Numbered from the stretch's first letter, positions 1-9,773 are shown. The stretch is 36,977 nt of DNA from MTP4 sp9310u (GCA_030627005.1 DAOUSW010000021.1:1-36977); one strand, 5' to 3'. Translations and numbers: made by a program. Notes: generated by a model not told the origin, from the letters alone.

Positions 1-533
1 TCAATATCAAGGGCTGCGCTGTCCAGGGCTACCCCCTGTTCGCTGAGGTTCTCTTCAAGGAGGAGGATCTCTTCGTTCAGGACGGCGATACTCTGGCTGA
101 TCTGCTGGGCGGTTTCGGTTTTTACGTATTCCGTGCTCGAACCTATGGCGTTGGCTATTTCTTCGGAGATTCCGGTGGTGAATATGCAGGTATTCCGGAC
201 ACCCAGAGGGTAAATAGTCCTCCCTCTTGGGTCTGTCAGTTCATATTCCCCCTTCAAATCAAAGTCCGGATCGTGGTAGAGGTAGTTGGGTTTCTGATCC
301 ACGATCAGGGTCATGTTTTCGGTCCAGTTGTACTTGCTCTCGGGCTGGCCGGTGACGGTCATGGTGCTGATGATGCCCATCTCTTTTCCCAGGGCTGATG
401 TAGCCCTTTCCATTGCAGGATTATCGAAAAGGGTCAGGGGGCCGGAACTGACACTTTCCAGCATGCTGGTATCCAGGCCTTTTTTCTCGAGCATGTCAAT
501 GACGTAGGAGTCAAGTTCAGCGTCTAGTTTTAA
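1..533 (-). pseudogene. 5'-truncated second copy of the giant exported protein gene (runs off left edge)
   Basis: Read on the minus strand, this stretch encodes a near copy of an internal part of the giant protein at 1178-5422. Base 1 corresponds to about base 2022, and the copies differ by a net single codon, so the frame is kept (GRTIYPLGVRNTCIFTTG is shared). Similarity stops near 533. Upstream, the frame meets a TGA near 563-565 with no good start. The first in-frame ATG is at 492-494 and has no evident ribosome site. I infer a gene fragment left by tandem duplication followed by deletion. It could still be translated from the internal ATG or by coupling to the sarcinarray gene 54 bp upstream. 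The C-terminal part lies outside the window. Confidence 0.75.
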
Positions 534-587
534 TTTCCTTTGATTTGTGAATGAGTCTTTCTGAAATCAGGCTGCCATGAGAAATAA

Positions 588-1175
588 TTAGTTGCGAGAT
601 GCAGCTAAAGCTACTGCCAGGAAGGTTCCGAAGGTCGTGAAGGCTGGAGTTGATTCCGAGGAGGTTTTAGGTTCCGAGGATGAAGATTCTTGGGAAGGTA
701 TTTTGCCTTCGTAATATTCGGTGGAGATTGTGCAGTAGGCTACAGTGAATCCACTATTTAGTACAGGTTCAGGATTGCCTTTTTCAACCAATGCGTAATG
801 AAAATTTATTGGTAGAGATCCGCCTGCCCACCCTTCAGTGGGCTTAACCGTCCATTCAAAAATGTGAGATTCATTGGGTTTTACAATAATACTTGAATAT
901 TGATTCATCTGAGACGGACCTTCTACAACTTCAAAATTGCCATTTCCTATCTCTGATAGTTGCCCAGATACTTTGTACTCTTTGTATACTGTTACGTTTG
1001 CTTTTATGTTGAAAGGTTCTCCAATTTTTAGAGTCGGTGTTGCAATTTCTTCTCCCGGCAATATTTCATCATTATAATATACGTCAATCTTTCCATGAGG
1101 GCTTGTTGCGGTAACATTGCTTTGTAAAAATAGGAAGCTAATGATTATCGCAAATATTATGTTTCTTGTTTTCAT
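588..1175 (-). CDS. sarcinarray-family-like exported protein
   Basis: A 195-aa protein with a clear signal peptide (KTRNIIFAIIISFLFLQ, then an SNVTA-type cleavage region) and a beta-rich middle domain. A Ser/Glu-rich linker leads to a short hydrophobic tail (TFGTFLAVALAASRN) resembling archaeosortase-type sorting tails, though the usual basic end is weak. The YYNDEILPGEE, LKIGEPF and WTVKPTEGWAGGSLPI segments match my recollection of the sarcinarray family, found in Methanosarcina, often in tandem arrays, function unknown. The ATG at 1175 is chosen over an in-frame codon at 1229 because it gives the signal peptide and has GGAGAG 9 bases upstream. It starts 2 bp after the giant gene stop, so the two are almost certainly cotranscribed. 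Confidence 0.72.
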   Translation of the reverse strand: MKTRNIIFAIIISFLFLQSNVTATSPHGKIDVYYNDEILPGEEIATPTLKIGEPFNIKANVTVYKEYKVSGQLSEIGNGNFEVVEGPSQMNQYSSIIVKPNESHIFEWTVKPTEGWAGGSLPINFHYALVEKGNPEPVLNSGFTVAYCTISTEYYEGKIPSQESSSSEPKTSSESTPAFTTFGTFLAVALAASRN

Positions 1176-1177
1176 AA

Positions 1178-4100
1178 TTACTCTCCATATTTTGACGTAA
1201 GGTTTTCGTACCCAATTGATTGTTCGCAAGAGCTACCTTCTTTGTCTCCAACTCCTTTTACTCCTGGTCCCACAATCGTAGTCGCATATCCCCTAAACTT
1301 AAAATTAATGGGTATGTTAGTTCCTAGCTTTAGATTATATCCATATTCATCAGTTTTTATCGGATCATAAATTTCTACGTATTTCCTCACATACCTTTGT
1401 CCTTTATGGCCAAAGTAAGGTTCTGGAATCACTTCATTATCGTTATCGGTAACAGTGAATCCTTCATATTCTCCAATTACATCATAAGTCCACACATTAA
1501 TCGTGAACACCCAGTGTGGGGGCAGTACAGGCAGCCCGCAAGGCACTGCTTTCATAGCTGTCTGGAACCTTTTTGAGACCAGTTCCGCAGTTTCCCCACT
1601 AAGCCCATCTAAACTCTCATTTGCCATTTCTTTCAGTTCGTCGTCAATCTGCTCGAAGCACTCGTCTATCAAGACGCCTTTGTTGACTGTTATGTCGCAG
1701 ATTCCGTTAGCTACCCCGATTCGGACGTCTGTGTCTACCCTGTTAAGGGCGGCATCCAGCTCTTCGGCTTCGATTGGGGGGTTTGAGTTTTTGATTTCAG
1801 TTTTTATGAGGGTGGAGATTTCGTCTGAGAGTTCGTTGTTTGAGGATTTTGTTATTATTTCGTCTGTGGAGAGGCTTTCGAGGTATTGGGAGGTGATAAG
1901 TTTGACTTTGTCTTCTTCGATCAGGTCCGAGATTACGGGGTTTGCGCTCACTTCGGCTGCAATTTCTTCGATTACGTTGCTTTTTAGATCAGTTGTGTAG
2001 GTGCGCTTCAGGTTGTAAATTTCAATATCAAGGGCTGTGCTGTCCAGGGCTACCCCCTGTTCGCTCAGGTTCTCTTCAAGGAGGAGGATCTCTTCGTTCA
2101 GGACGGCGATACTCTGGCTGATCTGCTGGGCGGTTTCGGTTTTTACATATTCAGTGCTCGAACCTATGGCGTCGGCTATTTCTTCGGAGATTCCGGTAGT
2201 GAAGATGCAGGTATTTCGGACACCCAGGGGGTAGATTGTTCTCCCGGTCATCTCGTCGGCCCATTCGTACTCCATCTTCAAATCAAAGTCCGGGTCGTGG
2301 TAGAGATAGTTGGGTTTCTGGTCCACGATCAGGGTCATGTTTTCGGTCCAGTTGTACTTGCTTTCGGGCTGACCGGTGACTTCCATGGTGCTGATAATGC
2401 CCATGTCTTTTCCCAGGGCTGATGCAGCCCTTTCCATTGCAGGGTTATCGAAAAGGGTCAGGGGGCCGGAACTAACACTTTCCAGCATACTGGTATCCAG
2501 GCCTTTTTTCTCGAGTATGTCGATGACGTAGGAGTCAAGTTCGGTGTCGAGTTTTTCGTTTTTCTGCTCGATATCCAGGATGAGTTTGTTGTAGGCTTCG
2601 TTTCTTGCAATGTAGCGGGCAGAGTCGCTGGAAGTGTACATTGAGCCGGAAGCTGTGAGGTGCCGATCCTTATTTACATAGCTTTCCCGCTTCGATTCCA
2701 GGTCTAAAATGAGCTTTTCGGCGGTTTCTACCTGCAGGTCGGTGGGGTCCTGGCCCGGGTTTTCGAGGAGGGAATAGCTGAAGGTGGGATTGTCCTGTTC
2801 GATTGAGTCAAGCATCCTGAGGACTTCTTCTGCCATCAGTTTGTGGAGCCAGGGTGGGATGTCACAGGAAACGGCGTGAGGCGGCAAGGGTTTCTCGTTG
2901 GTGTAAACCCAGAAATCACGCTCTATTGCCAGGAGGTCCACATGCTCTGCCCGGTATTTGTCGGCGGCATCCGAGCAGCAGGGGTCAAACCTTTCAGCGC
3001 CTTCAATGGCAACGGTTGTTTCCCTGTATTCCCTTTCCGTCGGGTCCGTGTAGGTGGAAAGGCCGGTGTAGCCGCCGGTCGGGGGGAGTTTGTGGAAGAT
3101 GATCGTCAGGTTCTCTGATTCTGTTTCGGTGTGGTAGAGGGTTTCGGAATCTGTTTTGCTTGTTGTTTCCGAGTCCGAGCCGCTTGACGTGTCAGAGTGA
3201 TATTCGTAGATCTTGCCAGTTTTATTTACCGGGTCACTGTATCCTTCAAAGGTTCTCCACTCGTACTCGTACTTGTAATTGTAATCTATCTCCCAGCGGG
3301 TGTTTATTTTGTAGTATATATTATAGCGGATGTTCCAGTCAAAAACGTGGTCTTCACTGTTCAGGTATCCGTCTTCCCGGTTCTCTGCAATAATCCGGTC
3401 TTCCCCGATGTAGTCGTAGTTTGGCTCGACTCTTACGTCACTAATCTCTACGGACTTTAAACTTACCGAAGCGCTCGTGATCCACCAACTATCCACATGC
3501 CCTTTCGGGGGGTCGATTGAAGGGCTAACGGATTCAGAATAGGAATTCGTGATCGAATCGCTCCAGGCATAGGTAGGCACCAGTGATCCTATATGAGTGC
3601 CCGACGCAAGATAGTTCGAGACCCAGCTGACCGTGTGCGAGCTGTATGATACCGAACCCTGGTCGAAATCCGCATTAATCGTGGAGACCAGAGGGTCAGG
3701 GGAATCAAAGCCGTCCCTTAGCACCTGTCCCTGAACAGGAGCTGTGTAGACACTGTCAGTAACGTCGTGGATAAGGTCCGGGTTTTCCGGGGTCCATTCC
3801 CGGTCATTGAAGACCCAGCCGTCTATAACTCCTTCCGTGTAGTCCGAGGCTGCAACTTTTATTTCCGAATATTCCGCGAGTTCCTCGTAGGAGGTATTTG
3901 CATCCGTAAAGGAGTCTTCGATCCCTTCTTCGATGTCAATGTTAAAGGACTTGTTTTCTGAAAGGGAATCGTAAGTTGTTGACAGGTTTACCTCTTTATC
4001 TTTCTCATAGAGGTCTGTGAAAGAGATCGAGGTATTGGAATTTAAGTTTGAGTCCGAGCTTGAATCTGAGCTTGAATCCGAGCTTGAGTCCGAACTTGAA

Positions 4101-5401
4101 TCCAAATCCGAATCAGCCTCCTTTCCTATCTCTCTGGCCGAGTTCACGTCTTCGTACAGCACCTTCCCGTTGTAGTAGGTGGTGTAGGTCAGAGCCAGCG
4201 GGTCTACCGAATCAAAGACTCTTTTCTGGGTGTAGATTGTGCCTGCGTTGACAGCGCTTGCAAGGGCAGGATTGGTAAGGATGTTCAGGGGGCCGTTTGC
4301 GTAATATTGCCAGGGGCCGTAGGCAAAGGTCCTCAGGTTCATTGCCCCGAGCACGATGTTAGGCGCGGAGTCCAGGTTCGCTGAGTTTTCAAGTTCTTTT
4401 TCGTATTCCCGGACAAGTTCTTCCAGAAGAGGTTCTCTGGAAGGAATCAGGGTGGAGATATTCATACTTCTGTTGAAAGTTTCTCCCGATTCCAGGTCCA
4501 CAAGAGTGTAGTTAAGGTCCGGGATTTCAAAGATGTAGTAGATCGTGTAGGTCTGGTCGGTAGGGTTGATTTCCCGCCTGAGGGTCCCGTTTACTTTGCG
4601 GATTTCGAGCTGTTCGGGTTTGAGGTCCGGCTGCACGTTGATCGCATACTCCCTGAAGCTGTGCATGTTGTCCTGGTAGTTCTGGGCAAGCAGGCGGTTC
4701 ATGCAGTCGATTGCAATATCCTTTACAGGGCTGACCTCTATCCGGAACCAGTCAGAGGCCTTTGTTTCATTCCCGTAATAGAGTTCTATGGAGGCATAGC
4801 CGGATTCTGCTGTTTCGGGTATCTCAACATATTCGTCAAAGTATACTTTCTGGAGAATCCCCGTAGCCTGCCCGTAGTTCACGTTTTTGATCTCGTCTCC
4901 GGCCGAGTCCTTTACAATCAAAACGACGTCCTTATTTTTCCAGAGGGCTTCGATTTTTCCCCAGACGTCCGAGGGCAGGGTTATGGAAATCTTAAGCACG
5001 TCTCCCCTTTCCAGGTTCTGGTTTTGCGGGACCACCATAAAGCCGTCTTCCATTTCTCTTTCAACCTGTGTCCCCTCGGGCTGGATTACCGGGTGTTCCC
5101 CCTGCCATTCCAGGGCTTCCATCCCCGCATAGTTCAGGCAGCGGGCAAGGTCTGCTGCGGCAAGGTTGACTGAAGTCTGTCTGGGGTCGTTTTTTTCGGT
5201 GGTATAGATGGTCTCGGCAATTTCAGAGTCCATTTTCACGAGGTAGACGGAAGTGAAGGTTGCGGCAAGGACGATGAAGATACCGATCACAGCAAACGGG
5301 ATGTAGGCATCGGTATTGTGTAAAATGGATGGGTTTTTCCTGTCCGAGACTCTCTTTTTCGATGCGCCATTTTCAGATCCCCTGCTCATTTTCCCTGGCA
5401 T
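1178..5401 (-). CDS. giant membrane-anchored extracellular protein, unknown function
   Basis: About 1407 aa. A basic N-terminus is followed by one hydrophobic segment (YIPFAVIGIFIVLAATF) near residues 35-60, a layout like the N-terminus of archaeal pilin-related or Tad-associated proteins. The rest is hydrophilic and presumably outside the cell, with many N-x-S/T sequons, a Ser/Asp repeat (bases about 4046-4100), Tyr-rich beta-like stretches, and coiled-coil-like Glu/Lys helices in the C-terminal third. I recall proteins of this layout in Methanosarcina under DUF names such as DUF7286, but I cannot confirm membership. Candidate starts are 5422, 5401 and 5389. A TATA-like box at 5441-5452 would place transcription start near 5420, which favours 5401 (GGTGGGGGAA upstream) or 5389. 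A partial copy of residues from the C-terminal third lies at 1-533. Confidence 0.7.
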   Translation of the reverse strand: MPGKMSRGSENGASKKRVSDRKNPSILHNTDAYIPFAVIGIFIVLAATFTSVYLVKMDSEIAETIYTTEKNDPRQTSVNLAAADLARCLNYAGMEALEWQGEHPVIQPEGTQVEREMEDGFMVVPQNQNLERGDVLKISITLPSDVWGKIEALWKNKDVVLIVKDSAGDEIKNVNYGQATGILQKVYFDEYVEIPETAESGYASIELYYGNETKASDWFRIEVSPVKDIAIDCMNRLLAQNYQDNMHSFREYAINVQPDLKPEQLEIRKVNGTLRREINPTDQTYTIYYIFEIPDLNYTLVDLESGETFNRSMNISTLIPSREPLLEELVREYEKELENSANLDSAPNIVLGAMNLRTFAYGPWQYYANGPLNILTNPALASAVNAGTIYTQKRVFDSVDPLALTYTTYYNGKVLYEDVNSAREIGKEADSDLDSSSDSSSDSSSDSSSDSNLNSNTSISFTDLYEKDKEVNLSTTYDSLSENKSFNIDIEEGIEDSFTDANTSYEELAEYSEIKVAASDYTEGVIDGWVFNDREWTPENPDLIHDVTDSVYTAPVQGQVLRDGFDSPDPLVSTINADFDQGSVSYSSHTVSWVSNYLASGTHIGSLVPTYAWSDSITNSYSESVSPSIDPPKGHVDSWWITSASVSLKSVEISDVRVEPNYDYIGEDRIIAENREDGYLNSEDHVFDWNIRYNIYYKINTRWEIDYNYKYEYEWRTFEGYSDPVNKTGKIYEYHSDTSSGSDSETTSKTDSETLYHTETESENLTIIFHKLPPTGGYTGLSTYTDPTEREYRETTVAIEGAERFDPCCSDAADKYRAEHVDLLAIERDFWVYTNEKPLPPHAVSCDIPPWLHKLMAEEVLRMLDSIEQDNPTFSYSLLENPGQDPTDLQVETAEKLILDLESKRESYVNKDRHLTASGSMYTSSDSARYIARNEAYNKLILDIEQKNEKLDTELDSYVIDILEKKGLDTSMLESVSSGPLTLFDNPAMERAASALGKDMGIISTMEVTGQPESKYNWTENMTLIVDQKPNYLYHDPDFDLKMEYEWADEMTGRTIYPLGVRNTCIFTTGISEEIADAIGSSTEYVKTETAQQISQSIAVLNEEILLLEENLSEQGVALDSTALDIEIYNLKRTYTTDLKSNVIEEIAAEVSANPVISDLIEEDKVKLITSQYLESLSTDEIITKSSNNELSDEISTLIKTEIKNSNPPIEAEELDAALNRVDTDVRIGVANGICDITVNKGVLIDECFEQIDDELKEMANESLDGLSGETAELVSKRFQTAMKAVPCGLPVLPPHWVFTINVWTYDVIGEYEGFTVTDNDNEVIPEPYFGHKGQRYVRKYVEIYDPIKTDEYGYNLKLGTNIPINFKFRGYATTIVGPGVKGVGDKEGSSCEQSIGYENLTSKYGE
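4040..4110 (-). repeat. Ser-Asp coding repeat within the giant gene
   Basis: A 12-bp unit (reading roughly gaatccgagctt on the plus strand) repeats several times and encodes a SSDSSSDSSSDS tract. Such Ser-Asp linkers usually act as extended spacers in surface proteins. In-frame 12-bp units make it prone to length change by slippage without frame loss. Confidence 0.75.
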
Positions 5402-5435
5402 TTCCCCCACCCAACAGAACAAATTAATTTCTAGT

Positions 5436-5460
5436 CGGTGTAAAAATATTTAAGACTTTT
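5436..5460 (-). promoter_or_regulatory. TATA-like box for the giant gene operon
   Basis: On the minus strand the sequence CTTAAATATTTTTA (5441-5452 region) matches an archaeal TATA box and sits about 40 bases upstream of the ATG at 5401. This agrees with a short leader if transcription starts about 25 bases downstream. No BRE was confirmed. Confidence 0.4.
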
Positions 5461-5809
5461 CTGCCTAATTATTTAATTAAGTTTGTAAATTACAGGTCGT
5501 ATACAAAACAAGTACTAAACAAGTTTATATTGTTTCTGATGTATCCATTTGAGTGGATGTTTTGAAAAGGTGGATGCCCATCCAAAGGTTTTTAATAATT
5601 TTCTATCATATATCGGCCAAAAATAAGGATATTGTCAGGACATATCTATAATTCTAATATTTGGTGGGACATCTATATACTCAAGATTTCAACAACTTTC
5701 TTAAGTTAATCCGAATCCCTCTAAATTACTTTAATTTACCTTTATACCTTTATTTACCTTGATTCGATGCTGAAATTTATCTATTTGTAAAGCACTTATC
5801 ATAGAGGAG
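5461..5809. other. intergenic region between divergent operons
   Basis: AT-rich, with no ORF I would defend. Two small inverted repeats built from the same 5-mer stand out. ATCCA/TGGAT lies at 5543-5547 and 5554-5558, and TGGAT/ATCCA at 5571-5575 and 5580-5584. They could be operator-like, but the stems are short. T-rich stretches near 5740-5760 may hold the promoter for the downstream ManC gene. Confidence 0.4.
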
Positions 5810-7186
5810 ATGAAAAGCATTAAGTCAATCATCCTTGCAGGCGGGTCGGGAACACGGCTCTGGCCCCTGAGCCGGGAAATGTACCCTAAACAGTTTCTTA
5901 AATTCGGTGAAAGGTCCCTTTTCCAGGATACTGTGCTCCGCTGCCTCGAAATTTCTAAAATTGAAGAACTTTTCGTGGTCACCAACGAAGCCCAGAAGTT
6001 TTTTGTGATGGGGCAGATCAAGGAAATTGGTCATGAAATCCCTTCCGAAAACATCCTTATCGAGCCGGAAGGAAGGAACACCCTCCCTGCTATCCTTTAC
6101 GGAATGAAGGAGATTGAAAGGATTTTCGGGAAATCCACAGTCGGGATCTTCTCCTCTGACCACGTCCTCGATAAAGCCGCCATGCAAACAATCTCTTCGG
6201 CAGAAGAACTGGTATCTGCTTCTCTCGTGACTTTCGGAGTCGTTCCCACCTTCCCGAATACCGGGTACGGCTACGTTAAACCCGCCGAACCTCTGGGTCC
6301 CGGCTACCGTGTTTCCGGGTTCAGGGAAAAACCGGACGAAGAAACCGCAAAAAAGTACATCGAAGAAGGCTGCCTCTGGAACAGCGGGATGTTTCTTTTT
6401 GACACCGATCTCTTTTTTGAAGAAGTCCGGATGCATGCTCCTGAAGTACTTGCCTGTTTTGAGCAGTTCGAGGATATTGCCGGGATCTACGAAAACGTGG
6501 AAAAAATCTCCGTTGACTACGGCATTATGGAAAAATCCGATCGAGTTGCGGTTGTCAGGCTGGACCATAAGTGGAGTGACCTCGGGAATTTCTCTGCAAT
6601 TTACGATGAGTTTGAAAAGGACAGGGATGAAAATGTGGTCCATAGATGTGACCCCTTCCTTTTGGATTCTACCGGAAACTTAATTCACTCAAAGACCGGG
6701 AAGATTGTTTCCCTTATCGATGTAAATGACTTTGTCGTCGTTGATACTCCGGATGCCCTGCTGGTCTGTCCCAAAGAGAGCAGCCAGAAAGTAAAAGAAA
6801 TCGTTACCGAGCTAAAAAACAGGGATGATGAAAGGGCGTACATCGGGCAAAAAGTATACAGGCCCTGGGGGTCATATTCTCTGCTTGAAAACTCGCCAGG
6901 GCACAAGATTAAGAATATTGCTGTACTTCCTGAGCATAAGTTGAGTCTCCAGATGCACTACCACAGAAGCGAGCACTGGGTGGTTGTAAAGGGAATGGCC
7001 TGCGTCGAGGTTAACGGGGATAAGTTCTTTTTAAGGCCCGGAGAGAGTACGTTTATTCGTGCGGGAGAAAAGCACAGGCTTTCGAATCCGGGAAAGGTTC
7101 CGCTGGAGATTATTGAGGTGCAGCTGGGAGAACTTGTGGATGAAGGGGATATTGTAAGGTTTGATGATGTGTATGGTAGGGAGTGA
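5810..7186 (+). CDS. manC: mannose-1-phosphate guanylyltransferase / mannose-6-phosphate isomerase
   Basis: A 458-aa bifunctional type II PMI/GMP of normal family length. It interconverts fructose-6-P and mannose-6-P and makes GDP-mannose from mannose-1-P and GTP in the cytoplasm. The N-terminal nucleotidyltransferase shows LAGGSGTRLWPLSR (residues 9-22), the YPKQFL lysine motif, FSSDHVL, and LWNSGMFLF. The C-terminal cupin isomerase domain shows RPWGSYSLLE and LSLQMHYHRSEHWVVVKG, whose His residues bind metal. GAGGAG directly abuts the ATG with no spacer, which is odd, but no better start keeps the P-loop-like motif. It opens the glycan locus and would feed mannosyl donors to the downstream transferases. 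Confidence 0.93.
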   Translation: MKSIKSIILAGGSGTRLWPLSREMYPKQFLKFGERSLFQDTVLRCLEISKIEELFVVTNEAQKFFVMGQIKEIGHEIPSENILIEPEGRNTLPAILYGMKEIERIFGKSTVGIFSSDHVLDKAAMQTISSAEELVSASLVTFGVVPTFPNTGYGYVKPAEPLGPGYRVSGFREKPDEETAKKYIEEGCLWNSGMFLFDTDLFFEEVRMHAPEVLACFEQFEDIAGIYENVEKISVDYGIMEKSDRVAVVRLDHKWSDLGNFSAIYDEFEKDRDENVVHRCDPFLLDSTGNLIHSKTGKIVSLIDVNDFVVVDTPDALLVCPKESSQKVKEIVTELKNRDDERAYIGQKVYRPWGSYSLLENSPGHKIKNIAVLPEHKLSLQMHYHRSEHWVVVKGMACVEVNGDKFFLRPGESTFIRAGEKHRLSNPGKVPLEIIEVQLGELVDEGDIVRFDDVYGRE

Positions 7187-7314
7187 ATCAATTTTGAGAG
7201 TTTAAGCCTGTATTTTTGAAAAAGAATGAAATATTAGAATCTCTGGACTAAATTCTACCCACTAAATTAAATAGTTGTTTTGACATCGCATCAAAATCGA
7301 AAAAGAGTAATCCC

Positions 7315-8385
7315 ATGAAAATCGCAATCATCCTCGGCACCCGTCCCGAAATCATAAAAATGAGCCCTATTATAAGGGAATGTGAAAAACAGGGCATAGA
7401 ATATTACATTCTCCACACCGGCCAGCACTACAGCTATGATATGGACCGGATCTTTTTTGAACAGCTCAAACTCCCTGGGGCAAAGTACAACCTCGATGTG
7501 GGTTCGGGCAAACACGGGGGACAGACCGCAAAAATGCTTGCCGGAATAGAAGAAATCCTCCTCAAAGACACCCCTTATGTAGTCTTGGTCCAGGGGGACA
7601 CAAATACAGTCCTTGCCGGTGCCCTTGCAGCCTCCAAACTCCAGATCAAAGTAGGCCATGTCGAAGCAGGGCTGAGATCCTTTGACAGGACAATGCCCGA
7701 GGAAACCAACAGGGTAGTTGCAGACCACATTTCCGATTACCTCTTTGCTCCTACCGAAAACTCAAAACAGTACCTTTTGAACGAAGGCATCCCCGAAGAA
7801 AAAATCTTCGTTACCGGAAATACGGTCGTAGACGCCGCCTACCAGAACCTGGAAATCGCAAAACAGACCGGAGACGTCCTTGAAACCCTGGGCTTAAAGG
7901 AAAAAGAATACTTCGCAGCCACTGCCCATAGAGCCGAAAACGTGGATAGCAAAGAACGCTTGGGCAGAATCCTTTCCGGCTTTTCGCAGATCTACGAAGA
8001 ATTCGGCCTCCCCATAATCTTCCCGGCACACCCCAGGACCGTGAAAATGATAAAAGAATTCGGCTTCGAAGTCCCGGTCGGCACAAGGCTGATCGAACCC
8101 TTGGGCTACTTGGAATTTCTGCAGCTCGAAAGCGGGGCAAGGTTGATCCTGACCGACAGCGGTGGAGTCCAGGAGGAAAGCTGTATCCTGAAAGTCCCCT
8201 GTGTGACTCTAAGGGACAATACCGAGAGACCGGAAACGGTGGATGTGGGTGCGAATTTGATTTCAGGGACAGGCAAGAAGATAATCGAATGCGCCCGAAA
8301 AATGCTGGAATCTGATCCCGATTGGGAAAATCCGTACGGAAACGGAGATGCTGCTGAACTGACCCTAAAGAATTGCAGTAACTGA
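7315..8385 (+). CDS. wecB: UDP-N-acetylglucosamine 2-epimerase (non-hydrolysing)
   Basis: A 356-aa cytoplasmic enzyme that interconverts UDP-GlcNAc and UDP-ManNAc. The family signature runs through the protein: ILGTRPEIIKMSPII at the N-terminus, HTGQHYSYDMD, VQGDTNTVLAGALAA, GHVEAGLRSFDR, and LTDSGGVQEES near the C-terminus. Length is typical. It lies 128 bp after manC and directly precedes the ManNAc dehydrogenase, so the pair forms a UDP-ManNAcA pathway. The ribosome site (AAAGAG) is weak. The final codons start a degenerate 15-bp tandem repeat. Confidence 0.93.
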   Translation: MKIAIILGTRPEIIKMSPIIRECEKQGIEYYILHTGQHYSYDMDRIFFEQLKLPGAKYNLDVGSGKHGGQTAKMLAGIEEILLKDTPYVVLVQGDTNTVLAGALAASKLQIKVGHVEAGLRSFDRTMPEETNRVVADHISDYLFAPTENSKQYLLNEGIPEEKIFVTGNTVVDAAYQNLEIAKQTGDVLETLGLKEKEYFAATAHRAENVDSKERLGRILSGFSQIYEEFGLPIIFPAHPRTVKMIKEFGFEVPVGTRLIEPLGYLEFLQLESGARLILTDSGGVQEESCILKVPCVTLRDNTERPETVDVGANLISGTGKKIIECARKMLESDPDWENPYGNGDAAELTLKNCSN

Positions 8386-8450
8386 GTATGCAGCAATTGA
8401 GAATACAGTGACTGTATTATATAGCGACTGAGAACACAGCAATTTAGAAT
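8375..8450 (+). repeat. degenerate 15-bp tandem repeat at the 3' end of wecB
   Basis: About five units with a 15-bp period: gcagtaactgagtat at 8375, gcagcaattgagaat at 8390, then 8405, 8420 (16 bp) and 8436. Unit 1 contains the last sense codons and the TGA stop of wecB. The rest fills the gap before wecC. Confidence 0.6.
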
Positions 8451-8519
8451 AAGGCAAAAAACAACCGACACTTATCTGTTAAAACAACATATCTTTTATA
8501 TTTCAAAGGTGGAACTTTC

Positions 8520-9773
8520 ATGTCAAAAATCTGCGTATTAGGTCTGGGCTACATAGGCCTCCCAACTGCTCTTCTTTTTGCAAACAACGGCCACGAAGTA
8601 GTGGGCGTGGACGTAAACAAACGCGTAGTAGAAATCCTCAAAACCGGACAGATGCCCTTCAAAGAAGAAGGTTTCCCGGAACTCCTGGGAAGCGCCCTTG
8701 AGAAAAATGCCTTCAGGGCCGAATCCCTGGTCGAAGAATCCGACGTCTTCCTCGTAGCCGTCCCGACCCCCTTCGACACGGAAATGCGCATGGCAGACCT
8801 CAAATACGTAGTATCAGCTTGTGAAATGATCACCCCCCACCTGAAAAAAGGCAACCTAGTGATCATCGAGTCCACCATCCCTCCCAAAACCTGTGACAGG
8901 CAGGTAAAACAGATCCTCGAAAACTCAGGTCTTAAAATGTGTGAGGACTTCTGCGTCTCCCACTGCCCCGAAAGAGCCATTCCTGGAAACACCCTCCGCG
9001 AAATGGTCTACAACGACCGCGTTATTGGTGGAGTCGACGAAAAGTCCACTAAGCTAACGGAAAAACTATATTCCTCTTTTGTAAAGGGAATTCTTTACCT
9101 CACTAACAGCACTGCCGCTGAAATGATAAAATTAATGGAAAATACTTTTCGTGATGTGAATATTGCACTTGCAAATGAGTTTGCCAAAATTGCAGGGGAT
9201 TATGACGTAGATGTATGGAAAGCAATAGAGATCGCAAATAAACATCCTCGTGTAAATATTTTAAAACCCGGTCCCGGAGTTGGAGGTCACTGCATTGCTA
9301 TTGATCCCTGGTTTTTAACCGAAAACACCGAAAATAGCAGCTTAATTTTTACCTCTCGGCAGATTAATGATTCTATGCCTCAATATGTCTTGAGGCAAGT
9401 AAAATATATGCTTAAAGACATTGAAACTCCAACGATTACTGTTTTCGGGGTGGCTTACAAAGGGAATATCGATGATACTAGGGCAACTCCAGCCAGGAAG
9501 TTCATAAAACTTGCAAAGAAAGAAGGGTATACCGTTAAGATTTATGACCCGTATGTAAAGGAGTTTGATTACCCTATTTTGGATCTTGAAGATGCTGTTA
9601 AAGATAGTCACTGTATCGTTTTGCTAACAGATCATACGGTATTTGAGAATATTGACCCGGAATGTTCTGGAAATCTGATGAAAGCAAAGAATATCATCGA
9701 TTGCAGAAACATCCTTGATGATAAAAAATGGCGAGAATCCGGGTTCAATACAAAATTACTCGGCGGAATTTAA
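8520..9773 (+). CDS. wecC: UDP-N-acetyl-D-mannosaminuronate dehydrogenase
   Basis: A 417-aa UDP-glucose/GDP-mannose dehydrogenase family enzyme. It oxidises UDP-ManNAc twice with NAD+ to UDP-ManNAcA. A Rossmann motif (VLGLGYIGLPTALLFANNGH) lies at residues 6-25, and the catalytic-Cys motif GGHCIAIDPWFL puts Cys at residue 258. The C-terminal UDP-binding domain carries GVAYKGNIDDTRATPARK. The start has GGTGG seven bases upstream. Base composition changes within the gene: the first half is GC-rich with C-ending codons, and from about 9045 it turns AT-rich like the glycosyltransferases that follow, which suggests a recombination junction. A UDP-GlcNAc dehydrogenase activity is possible, but wecB next door favours ManNAc. 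Confidence 0.9.
   Translation: MSKICVLGLGYIGLPTALLFANNGHEVVGVDVNKRVVEILKTGQMPFKEEGFPELLGSALEKNAFRAESLVEESDVFLVAVPTPFDTEMRMADLKYVVSACEMITPHLKKGNLVIIESTIPPKTCDRQVKQILENSGLKMCEDFCVSHCPERAIPGNTLREMVYNDRVIGGVDEKSTKLTEKLYSSFVKGILYLTNSTAAEMIKLMENTFRDVNIALANEFAKIAGDYDVDVWKAIEIANKHPRVNILKPGPGVGGHCIAIDPWFLTENTENSSLIFTSRQINDSMPQYVLRQVKYMLKDIETPTITVFGVAYKGNIDDTRATPARKFIKLAKKEGYTVKIYDPYVKEFDYPILDLEDAVKDSHCIVLLTDHTVFENIDPECSGNLMKAKNIIDCRNILDDKKWRESGFNTKLLGGI

Noticed and set aside
1503..5173. Several plus-strand ORFs of 60-170 aa opposite the giant gene
   Set aside because: They overlap a long minus-strand reading frame with signal segment and neighbouring operon gene, and have no ribosome site or recognisable domain.
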